A DNA stretch of 64,000 nt from Colwellia sp. PAMC 20917. Its GTDB lineage: Bacteria; Pseudomonadota; Gammaproteobacteria; Enterobacterales; Alteromonadaceae. The stretch covers positions 4,464,001 to 4,528,000 of the forward strand of contig NZ_CP014944.1 of NCBI RefSeq assembly GCF_001767295.1, read 5' to 3'. Numbering within the stretch: the first letter of the stretch is position 1; every line of letters starts with the position of its first letter. Positions 26,663-34,597 of the stretch are shown here, piece after piece. Under the pieces are notes generated by a model. The model searched no databases. It had not been told where the DNA came from and saw nothing but the letters and a program-made list of their open reading frames with translations. The position numbers and the translations under genes are program-made.

Positions 26663-27153
26663 TGCGAGTCGATGGGCATAACATTACTTGGGTGGTTAAT
26701 GGGCTAAAAGCAGTGGAAACATTCCCAAGTAAAACCTTTGATATTGCTTTGATGGATATTCAAATGCTCATTATGAATGATGACTTTAAGTCTAAAAATA
26801 TCGAAGCCGCACAACATCACCTGACTATTTTAACACATACCTTTACCCACAGTTTGGCGTTAATCAACGGATTAGTTCAACCAACTAATAGCCGTCAACT
26901 TTACCCGGTTATTAGCAAGCTCGAAGCTATTGAACAAATTAAAATTCTAGGTGAATTATTCAAGAACTTTCAGCTAGATGACCTCATTCTAAAAAAACTA
27001 ATTCAGCAATTGCCTCATTTAAACATTCCTGATGAGCTGACTAACAAGTTACGTTGTGCTGTTGCCGACTTTTATTTTGAACGAGGAGTCATAGCGTTAA
27101 TCGATATTGAATTACTACTGAGCAAGGAGTCAGCAAATGCAGTCAACTTATAA
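26662..27153 (+). pseudogene. Hybrid sensor kinase remnant (receiver fragment plus C-terminal piece)
   Basis: About 163 codons. GHNITWVVNGLKAVETFPSK and FDIALMDIQM match the middle of a receiver domain, ending at the phospho-acceptor Asp loop. The first receiver strand with the acidic pair is missing. After the NDD junction the sequence becomes a helical stretch (NIEAAQHHLTILTHTFTHSL, EAIEQIKILGELFKNF) resembling a kinase C-terminal or HPt-like region. At least two internal deletions are implied. The end overlaps the HD-GYP gene by 17 bases, keeping the original coupling. Confidence 0.7.
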
Positions 27154-28144
27154 TGCTAAAGCGAAAATTTTGGTGGTTGATGATGAACCTAATAACCTAC
27201 AGGTCATTAATCAAGTGCTAGTGGGAAATTATCAATTGGTGTTTGCTAAAAATGGACAGCGTGCCATTGAAATTGCAATAGAGCAGCAACCTGATTTAAT
27301 TTTACTCGACATCATGATGCCAGAAATGGACGGTTATGAAGTCTGTCGAGCATTAAAAAAGATTAAAAGTACCGCTCATATTCCTATTATATTTGTTTCG
27401 GCAATGTCTAATATGGCAAATGAATGTCAGGGATTTGAAGCAGGGGGCGTCGATTATATTACTAAACCGATCTGCCCAGAAATAGTACGCGTCAGAGTGA
27501 AAACCCACTTGTCTTTGGTTGGAGTCAATGAGCTAAAAGAAAGCAGAATGCAAATTATCCAGCGGTTAGGACGAGCCGCCGAATATAAAGATAATGAAAC
27601 TGGATTACATGTTATTCGCATGAGCCACTACTCAAAACTAATTGCTATGGCTGCTGGTTTAGATGAGTTTACTCAAGAAACACTTCTTAATGCTGCCCCA
27701 ATGCATGATATCGGCAAAATTGGTATACCCGATCATATTTTATTAAAGCCGGGGAAATTAGATGCCAAGGAGTGGGCTATTATGAAAACCCATGCCAATA
27801 TTGGTGCCGACATCATCGGCGAAAATGACTCTCCACTACTAAGTATGGCGCTTAGTATTGCTTTAACTCACCATGAAAAATGGGATGGCTCTGGTTATCC
27901 TAATCATCTTAAAGGGCAAGAAATTCCGTTGGTTGGGCGAATCGTTGCTATTGCCGATGTTTTTGATGCCCTAACATCTGAGCGGCCATATAAAGAAGCA
28001 TGGCCAGTTGAGAAGGCTATTGCTCATATGAATTCAGTGTCGGGAAGTCATTTTGATCCCGATCTTATTAAACTTTTCAATGTGGTGTTACCGGATATTT
28101 TACTTATAAAAAATAAGTGGCCAGAGTTAAAGGCAAGTTCATAG
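27137..28144 (+). CDS. Response regulator with HD-GYP output (cyclic-di-GMP phosphodiesterase)
   Basis: 335 residues. The receiver domain (about 9-125) has KILVVDDEPNN, the phospho-acceptor LLDIMMPEMDG, the SAMS switch region and the lysine in YITKPI. The HD-GYP domain (about 150-325) has ETGLHVIRMSHYS, the metal-binding MHDIGKIGIPD, HANIGADII, HHEKWDGSGYPNHLKG and RIVAIADVFDALTSERPYK. All metal-binding and GYP residues are present, so it is probably active and hydrolyses c-di-GMP. The partner kinase upstream is reduced to a remnant, so its input signal now has to come from elsewhere (inference). Confidence 0.93.
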   Translation: MQSTYNAKAKILVVDDEPNNLQVINQVLVGNYQLVFAKNGQRAIEIAIEQQPDLILLDIMMPEMDGYEVCRALKKIKSTAHIPIIFVSAMSNMANECQGFEAGGVDYITKPICPEIVRVRVKTHLSLVGVNELKESRMQIIQRLGRAAEYKDNETGLHVIRMSHYSKLIAMAAGLDEFTQETLLNAAPMHDIGKIGIPDHILLKPGKLDAKEWAIMKTHANIGADIIGENDSPLLSMALSIALTHHEKWDGSGYPNHLKGQEIPLVGRIVAIADVFDALTSERPYKEAWPVEKAIAHMNSVSGSHFDPDLIKLFNVVLPDILLIKNKWPELKASS

Positions 28145-28409
28145 CTCATTAGCAAAGTATCTTAGTGATTTTAAAATTTCGTTATTTAAGAGCACCATAC
28201 TCTCAGACAAAAGCATTATTAATAGAAAAACTTCCAGCAAACTTAATAACTAAAAATTAGTGGTTAAGTCGCCATTAGAGTTACGAGCGAGATAACAAAA
28301 TGGACAGGCTTTATTCTTGCAGATTTTCAATTAATAATCTTTAGGTCGATACCTTTATAAAAGGATTAATATTTATGATTTTACTGATATTGACAAGGTT
28401 GGTGAACAC

Positions 28410-29284
28410 TTGTTTAATTTAAGTCATCGAGTGAATAAACCGATTTCGTTGTCTAGAAGCTTTCTTGATGTTATGCCGATACCCGTAGCAATATTTGATG
28501 TTGATGGTAAGTTGCTCCATGTGAACATTCAATTTTCACTATGGTTTACTCCTAACGCTGCAGAACTTAAAACCCTTGAGCAGGTATCAATGTTAATCAA
28601 TGAGTTAATGTCTAATGAGCTGCAATTAATATTGTCAGATGTGATGACAAATAATCAAAGTCGATACATCAGAGAAATAGCGATTAGAACTAATATTAAA
28701 GGCCACAAAACCTGTAAAACATCTTTTACCAATATTAGGTGTAATGATAAAAGTAATGGTGTGATTATGTTCTTTGAAGATAAAGACCGCGAAACTGAAA
28801 ATATGGCACTTTATAAGGAGCAAGCTCAATTAGACCAACTTACAGATACCCTAAATAGGTTTGGCTTCTATGAGGCATTCAATAGGGTAACTCATCAATG
28901 TCTTAATCATAAATTTCTCTATGCGGTTATGATTGCTGACATCGATAAATTAAAATCATTGAATGATGTTAAAGGTCATCAATATGGCGATATGGTGATA
29001 AAAAATACGGCGAAAGGGCTGTTAAAAGAACTGAGGACAGAAGACATTTTGGCGCGATGGGGGGTGACGAATTTATCATTGTCTTGACTAATATATTTTC
29101 TGAAAATCATGTGACTAAACTTTCTGAACGACTAGCGAAAGGGGTTGATGAGTATAGTTTGGCGAAAAAAACACCTACTTCAATTTCTTATGGTCTCGCT
29201 GTCTGGAAAACACATGGCGAATCACTAGATGATTTAATTGGTCACGCTGATCGCATGATGTATCAGCAAAAACAGCTTAAATAA
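28410..29284 (+). pseudogene. PAS-GGDEF diguanylate cyclase, frameshifted inside the GGDEF motif
   Basis: The first part (225 codons) has a PAS-like domain (SFLDVMPIPVAIFDVDGKLL) and the GGDEF start (LDQLTDTLNRFGFYEAFNRV, ADIDKLKSLNDVKGHQYGD). At 29059-29064 there is a run of six G where seven are needed to read ARWGGDEF. The frame shifts and stops at 29087, while the other frame continues GGDEFIIVLTNIF through to 29284 with GLAVWKTHGESLDDLIGHADRMMYQQK. Restoring one G gives an intact cyclase of about 290 residues. No good start codon is visible; the frame opens upstream of the TTG at 28410. Confidence 0.85.
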
Positions 29285-29358
29285 TGAGGATAAATTATTG
29301 TTGTTATGAACGCTTTAAACTCTACTCTATATTTTTACTAAAATTGGACATAAATCTC

Positions 29359-29410
29359 TTACCTATAAACCAGCATAATAATAGTAAATATTATGCTGGT
29401 TTATAGGTAA
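29359..29410. repeat. Perfect 22-bp inverted repeat (strong hairpin)
   Basis: Bases 29359-29380 are exactly complementary to 29389-29410 with an 8-base loop (ATAGTAAA). It has no T-run on either side, so it does not look like a standard terminator. It lies between the GGDEF remnant and dps. Confidence 0.85.
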
Positions 29411-29590
29411 GGCTGATTTGTGCTATGATACGAATTGCTTTAGAAATCAAAGCAGAGTACGAATCTAAATTGCTCAAATAAAAAACGTAAACAATTGACT
29501 GGCGTTTGAAGTTTTCAATTTTAGTCAACAATTTATCGCTCGTTCGATAGGCGTTATACATTTATCAAATTCTAAAAATTAGGAAATTAC

Positions 29591-30064
29591 ATGACTGATA
29601 TAGATATTGGCATAAATAAAGAAAATAGAACGGAAATATCAGACGGTTTAAAACGACTTTTAGCCGACTCTTATACGCTATATTTGCAAACACATAATTT
29701 TCATTGGAATGTAACCGGTTTACAATTTCGTGAGTTACATTTGATGTTTGAAGAGCATTATACCGAATTAGCAATTGCTGTTGATGACATCGCTGAACGC
29801 ATTAGAACCTTAGATGTACCTGCACCAGGAACCTATAAAGAGTTTTCAAAATTAAGCTCTATTAAAGAGGTTGACGGTGTACCAAGTTCTGCGCAGATGG
29901 TTGAGTTACTTACAAAAGGGCACGAACAAGTTATTAAAACATCGCGTGAAGTTTTAAAAATTGCACAAGCTGCCGATGATGAGTCAACCGCTTCGTTAGT
30001 GTCTGATCGTATGCGTATTCACGAGAAAACAGCGTGGATGTTAAGAGCGACTAAAGAATCATAA
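29591..30064 (+). CDS. dps: Dps family ferritin-like protein
   Basis: 157 residues. The Dps inter-subunit ferroxidase site is seen in [12 protein letters not shown] (first His pair) and [20 protein letters not shown] (Asp and Glu ligands near residues 60-70), followed by [14 protein letters not shown]. Members form dodecamers that oxidise Fe(II) with hydrogen peroxide and often coat DNA. The short N-terminal tail is acidic rather than lysine-rich, so DNA binding is uncertain. The ATG follows an AGGAAA ribosome-binding site. It has its own terminator (30079-30125). Confidence 0.92.
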   Translation: MTDIDIGINKENRTEISDGLKRLLADSYTLYLQTHNFHWNVTGLQFRELHLMFEEHYTELAIAVDDIAERIRTLDVPAPGTYKEFSKLSSIKEVDGVPSSAQMVELLTKGHEQVIKTSREVLKIAQAADDESTASLVSDRMRIHEKTAWMLRATKES

Positions 30065-30078
30065 TAAGTTAATTAAAC

Positions 30079-30125
30079 GGAAAATAATGGGTGGTTATCG
30101 CAACCCCCTTATTTTCAATTTTTAG
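30079..30125 (+). terminator. Intrinsic terminator of dps
   Basis: An imperfect stem (GGAAAATAATGGGTGGTT with AACCCCCTTATTTTC) around a short ATCGC loop, followed by TTTTT. Confidence 0.72.
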
Positions 30126-30259
30126 TGTCTACCTTACAAAATACTCCGACTAGTCCTTAAAAACACTCTATAAATAACGCTTCTAATCGGCCCCGTAGCT
30201 TATTTGATGACTGGCACCCATAAGCTTTTAAGATTAATCTAGTACCTTAACTTACATTA

Positions 30260-30973
30260 TTGGAGAGATTTGTTATTAGTGAACTCAGCTCCTTAGACTT
30301 GATACAGTCTAAACAATGGTTGTCAGCTTGGCAAAGAAACGCACTTAGCGATATTATCAAGGTTAGTTTTACTGATATAGATGCAGAAGATTATCTGCTA
30401 AAATATTTTGATAGCTCTGAGCCCAATCAGAGGAAGTTGCGACTTTACGTCAATAATGAGCAAATCATAGGCTACTGCTTACTCACCTTCACAGACAGTG
30501 CAAATTATACGGTAATTAAGGCTTCTGCTGCATTTCTTCCACAATATAGAAAGGGGAGTAATACTTTTTTATTTTCAATTAAAGAGAGCTTTAAAAGCTG
30601 GTTACAAAGACCCTGGCGCAAACACTATTATGCCGATACTATGCTTAGCCCTGCTATGTATCGAGCAATTGCCAAGAATACCGCCATTGTTTGGCCACAT
30701 TTTGGGCAATCTGCACCCAAGGAATTGTTTACGCGTTTTAATCCAAACGGAAAAAACTGTAATGAAAATCAGTTGCGTTGTTTAGTTTCGGTCAATCGAA
30801 GCAGTAATTATAGCCAGCAGGAGTTGGAAATGTTGCGCTGTAGCGACAAAGCAGAAATTCAATATTATTGTCAGCTCAACCCTGACTTTGATCAAGGGAT
30901 AGCGCTCTTTGTTATTATTCCAATAAATTTACAGCAGTTTGCGCAGACGGCAATAAAATATCTAATGAAGTAA
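30260..30973 (+). CDS. Hypothetical protein, weakly acetyltransferase-like
   Basis: I do not recognise a family. The 237-residue product is soluble, with no signal peptide or membrane segment. Its N-terminal half has an alternating pattern (RKLRLYVNNEQIIGYCLLTF, then NYTVIKASAAFLPQYRKGSN) that resembles the beta-hairpin and following loop of GNAT acetyltransferases, but no clear acetyl-CoA signature is present. The TTG at 30260 is followed, not preceded, by GGAGAG, so the true start is uncertain; an in-frame TTG lies at 30299. It stands alone between dps and the S1/P1 nuclease. Confidence 0.6.
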   Translation: MERFVISELSSLDLIQSKQWLSAWQRNALSDIIKVSFTDIDAEDYLLKYFDSSEPNQRKLRLYVNNEQIIGYCLLTFTDSANYTVIKASAAFLPQYRKGSNTFLFSIKESFKSWLQRPWRKHYYADTMLSPAMYRAIAKNTAIVWPHFGQSAPKELFTRFNPNGKNCNENQLRCLVSVNRSSNYSQQELEMLRCSDKAEIQYYCQLNPDFDQGIALFVIIPINLQQFAQTAIKYLMK

Positions 30974-31105
30974 AATTGTTTGCGTTAGCAAAATAGTAGC
31001 GATTGAATCCATTAGAAATTTTGAGGTAAAACCATTAATAAATAATGGCTTAATTAGCCTAGGTAATGATTTTACTTATTTAGTTGCGGCGTTTTACTGA
31101 ACTGA

Positions 31106-31132
31106 AAGAGCCCAGATATTTACTAGGCTCTT
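31106..31132 (-). terminator. Possible terminator of the S1/P1 nuclease gene
   Basis: On the minus strand, TAAGAGCC pairs with GGCTCTT around a 12-base loop, followed by TCAGTTC with few T residues. It lies just beyond the nuclease stop and is a weak candidate. Confidence 0.4.
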
Positions 31133-31149
31133 ATGTGGATAACGATTAT

Positions 31150-31932
31150 TTATTCTTTAAAAATATCGTTTAGCATTCCAGCAAGACGAAAGCCTGCTTT
31201 GGCTATTTGTTCATTTAATATCGGGGTGTTTTTATACGCATACTGGTAACTTAATTCTTTATCTTCAGGGAAGTCATAGACTGTTTCTCTGTTCGATTTA
31301 GATTCTTTAGCCCAATCAAGATAAACGGTATCTTGCCATAAGTTAATGGTGTCTGGCGTTTGATTATTTAAAAAGTTAGCATATTCGGTATAAGAAAGCT
31401 TTTGATGTTCAATAATTGACGAATCCCACACAGCATGAAGTTTTGTTGGTTTTCCAAACCATTTAACGGTTATTTTATTACCGCCAAGGTCATCTCTGCG
31501 TCCAACATGAAGCGGTTGGTGAATATCGCCAACAAAGTGAATATAGAAAGCTAGTGCTTGCCATTTCTCTTCTTTGGTGATTTTTTTATCGCGAAGTTTT
31601 TTTTCAAAATCAGCTAAAGCTTTTAATATGTCGCCATCTTCATTTCTTTTTAGCCCATCAAATACTTCGTCATCATCAATAGAAATATAGTGCCAAGGCT
31701 TAGCATAATCCCATTTTTTATCTGAACGTATGTTATCAGACCAATTAGCCATTTGAGCTAATGGCGCACCATCGGTTAGCTGCATTAGCGCCTTTTTGGC
31801 CGAAGGTTCTAAGTTATCCTCGGCTATTTTGGCAACCATACGATGCCCATTAGGGCCAAGTGCGAATGCTGATTTAATCGGCAGGTGTGCGAGTGTAATG
31901 ACCATAACAGCCATCAAACTTTTATTTATCAT
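31150..31932 (-). CDS. Secreted S1/P1-type nuclease
   Basis: 260 residues with a signal peptide (MINKSLMAVMVITLAHLPIK, cleaved after SAFA). The trinuclear zinc site is seen in GPNGHRMVAKIA, ANWSDNIRSD, PWHYISI, HFVGDIHQPLHVGRRDDLGGN and LHAVWDSSII. These enzymes cut single-stranded RNA and DNA to 5'-nucleotides and have 3'-nucleotidase activity. Canonical members have Trp as mature residue 1, which binds zinc through its backbone; here cleavage after AFA would leave Leu at that position (LGPNGH). It is divergent from nothing and has its own promoter region. Together with the neighbouring nucleases it fits extracellular or periplasmic nucleic-acid digestion. Confidence 0.92.
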   Translation of the reverse strand: MINKSLMAVMVITLAHLPIKSAFALGPNGHRMVAKIAEDNLEPSAKKALMQLTDGAPLAQMANWSDNIRSDKKWDYAKPWHYISIDDDEVFDGLKRNEDGDILKALADFEKKLRDKKITKEEKWQALAFYIHFVGDIHQPLHVGRRDDLGGNKITVKWFGKPTKLHAVWDSSIIEHQKLSYTEYANFLNNQTPDTINLWQDTVYLDWAKESKSNRETVYDFPEDKELSYQYAYKNTPILNEQIAKAGFRLAGMLNDIFKE

Positions 31933-32121
31933 CTACATAATCCTTGTTTTAGTGTTTTCTTATCTGCAGTAAACTATTTTATATCTAAGTATGAGTAAGC
32001 TTGATAGAGCAGTAAAGAACTTTATTACTTGGAGAGGTTTTGCTGGTAGTTGCAGAGATGCGAGTTACATTAATTTATCATTAATGCAACTCGCTCTGCT
32101 AACAAGAAGGTGAGTTGTAAC

Positions 32122-34512
32122 CTACTTATTAAATCTTCTTAACGATAGTAGGGCAAGTCCTGCAAGTAAAAAGTAAACAGTACCACCACTGGTATCTTCC
32201 TTTTCTATTACTTCAGCGGCAACATTAATAGTAACAGCGGCTGAACTTGTTTTACCTTGATCATCAGTAACAGTCACGTTAAATATTAGGCTTTCATCTT
32301 TACCAACTTTCGGTGCAACAAAAGTAATGGTAGCTGTGTCATAAACAGCAAGAACAGCACCTTTACCGCTAGTTTGTGTCCAAACATAGCTAGCAATACT
32401 GCCATCACTATCTTCAGCCGTTGCGGTTAGTGTTACGTTAGCAGCTGAAGCAACTGATTGTTCATCACCTGCTGAAACGGTTGGTGCTGCATTAGCATCA
32501 CCACCATCACTAGCAGCACCACAAGCTGAAGCATAAAGACTATCGACCCATTCTGGGTGATCGATAAAAGGATTACGGTTGCCTTGAAACTCATAGATAG
32601 TGTGGTTACGGTTTATTTCAAAGGTATCTATGGGGTCTTGTGAATGCCAGTCAAACAAGGTACACAATTTACCTAGTTTGCCAGTACCATCACTCAATTT
32701 GCTCGTTGCTGTACCAACAGTATCAACTAAGATTAAATCAGGCATGGTACTTTCTGTACCTGCATCGTAACGTACATCCATATAAAACATCATACGGGCA
32801 ACATCACCTTTAACGTCATCTCTTGGTTCCCAAGTATCTGCTGTGCTTCTGTTTTCAGGCGCTTCAGTATTAGCGGTGCCACCAATATCAAAATCACGAT
32901 TACCACGGTCACTATTCATCGATATATCAGTAGGGCGCAAATGATGAATATCGGTATAACCTAATTGGTTAGTCTCTGGAAAACCATGTGATTTAGCCCA
33001 TGTATGCTCTCGATTCCAAAAATTTTGATTACTTGAAGCGGAACCACTACCGTTATCTGCTTTGGCAATTGAACGTCCTGAATAGAGTAAAATTATGTTG
33101 TCAGCATTTGTAGCATCTTCATCGGTACTGGTTAGCGCTGTCCATACTTCTGAGTAGGTTAGCTGTTTATGATTAACACTGATGTCCGCTGTAATGGCTG
33201 CACGTAAACCAGCGGTTTCTGCAGCGTTTGCTTGACTATAATAAGTGGCTTCGACATAAGTCGTTCGGTCAGCTATTTTTGCTAAGTCAGGGCAGTTTGT
33301 ACAAATTCCTGTAGCAGGTGTTGATCCATCACCAGTAGGCGTACCAGCAGTAGGTAAAGCTTGTGAACCATCACAAGTTACTTCGCCACTACAGCCTAAA
33401 CCATCAGCGGTATCTTTAGCAAAAGTAGCCCATTGTGTTGCTGGGTCAAAAGCATCATCAGCAGTGGTATCACCTTCGGTGACCGAGTTAAGGCGACGTA
33501 AGGTATGATCTTTTGTTGAAAAATCACCCGTACCCCAATTGCTACCTGGGTCAACACCAAATTGGCCAAAGCTATCAACAATACCGGCATTGTTAACAAG
33601 TAAAATAGCATCATCACCATTAAAGTAAGTTACGCTTGTGTCTTCAATACCTTGAGGAGCATCAAATTTAAATAGTTCAGTTGCCCCCTGATTATAAACA
33701 ACAATACTAGAGCCGGGTACAAGTAAACCTTGCAATAATAGCTCATTTGGTGAATCTGTCTTGCCATTTGCATAAAGCTCTAGTTTATAACCATCTACCG
33801 CTAAATCTACATCTGCAGTACCTAAGTTAGATATTTCAATGGCTTTATTACTGCCACCGCCTTCAACATACTCAGTGATAATAACAATGCCTTGGCCAGT
33901 TGATGCGCCGCCTTCAGTCGGTAGGGGTTGATTGCCATCACAGGCCGCTATACCAGAACATCCTAAACCGTCTGAGGTGTCTTTTGGAAAGGTTGCCCAT
34001 TGTGTCGCGGGGTCAAAAGCATCGTCAGAGGTGGTATCACCTTCAGTGACTGATGTTAAGCGGCGTAAAGTATGATCTTTAGTAGAAAAATCACCTTCAC
34101 CCCAGTTGCTGCCTGGGTCTGTTCCTAATTGTCCAAAACTGTCAACAACGCCATTAGCGTTTGAAAGTAATAGGGCATCATCACCATTAAAATAAGTGGC
34201 ACTTGAATCTTCAAGGCCTTGAGGAGCATCAAATTTAAATTCGGCAGTGGCATCCTTGTTATAAACAACAATGCTCGAGCCTGGCACTAATACGCCTTGC
34301 AATGATATACCGTTAGTTGTTTCTGTTTTACCATTAGAATAAAGGTCGAGTTTATAACCTTCCGCGGCTAAGTCGACATTTTCGCTGCCAAGATTAGAAA
34401 TTTCAATGGCTTTATTACTACCTCCACCTTCGACATATTCAGTGATCACAACATTAGCATGACTAGAAAGCACGCTAAGGCCGAGTACCGCTGTTAACAT
34501 TTGTATTTTCAT
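32122..34512 (-). CDS. Secreted endonuclease I with two lamin-tail domains and GlyGly-CTERM anchor
   Basis: 796 residues. A short signal peptide (MKIQMLTAVLGLSVLSSHA) is followed by two closely similar LTD domains (about residues 19-195 and 208-382), both beginning VVITEYVEGGGSNKAIEI or IVITEYVEGGGSNKAIEI. The endonuclease I domain (about 400-665) has NREHTWAKSHGFPETN and DIHHLRPTDISMNSDRGN. A PKD/REJ-like beta domain follows (about 675-766). The tail SGGTVYFLLAGLALLSLRRF fits the GlyGly-CTERM signal cut by rhombosortase, which implies type II secretion and surface retention or release. It is transcribed alone; no RutR-like box was found upstream. Likely job: degrading extracellular DNA. Confidence 0.92.
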   Translation of the reverse strand: MKIQMLTAVLGLSVLSSHANVVITEYVEGGGSNKAIEISNLGSENVDLAAEGYKLDLYSNGKTETTNGISLQGVLVPGSSIVVYNKDATAEFKFDAPQGLEDSSATYFNGDDALLLSNANGVVDSFGQLGTDPGSNWGEGDFSTKDHTLRRLTSVTEGDTTSDDAFDPATQWATFPKDTSDGLGCSGIAACDGNQPLPTEGGASTGQGIVIITEYVEGGGSNKAIEISNLGTADVDLAVDGYKLELYANGKTDSPNELLLQGLLVPGSSIVVYNQGATELFKFDAPQGIEDTSVTYFNGDDAILLVNNAGIVDSFGQFGVDPGSNWGTGDFSTKDHTLRRLNSVTEGDTTADDAFDPATQWATFAKDTADGLGCSGEVTCDGSQALPTAGTPTGDGSTPATGICTNCPDLAKIADRTTYVEATYYSQANAAETAGLRAAITADISVNHKQLTYSEVWTALTSTDEDATNADNIILLYSGRSIAKADNGSGSASSNQNFWNREHTWAKSHGFPETNQLGYTDIHHLRPTDISMNSDRGNRDFDIGGTANTEAPENRSTADTWEPRDDVKGDVARMMFYMDVRYDAGTESTMPDLILVDTVGTATSKLSDGTGKLGKLCTLFDWHSQDPIDTFEINRNHTIYEFQGNRNPFIDHPEWVDSLYASACGAASDGGDANAAPTVSAGDEQSVASAANVTLTATAEDSDGSIASYVWTQTSGKGAVLAVYDTATITFVAPKVGKDESLIFNVTVTDDQGKTSSAAVTINVAAEVIEKEDTSGGTVYFLLAGLALLSLRRFNK

Positions 34513-34597
34513 AATTTTCCTTTAGGTTGTTTGCTCAATGGTATTGAGTCTCTTCGTTAGTATTATTCAGTCATTAATGACCATTAGTGAATCTTAG

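Noticed and set aside
34534-34548. CTCAATGGTATTGAG palindrome before the LTD-endonuclease gene
   Set aside because: It lacks the TGAC/GTCA arms of the regulon sites; a short chance dyad cannot be ruled out.
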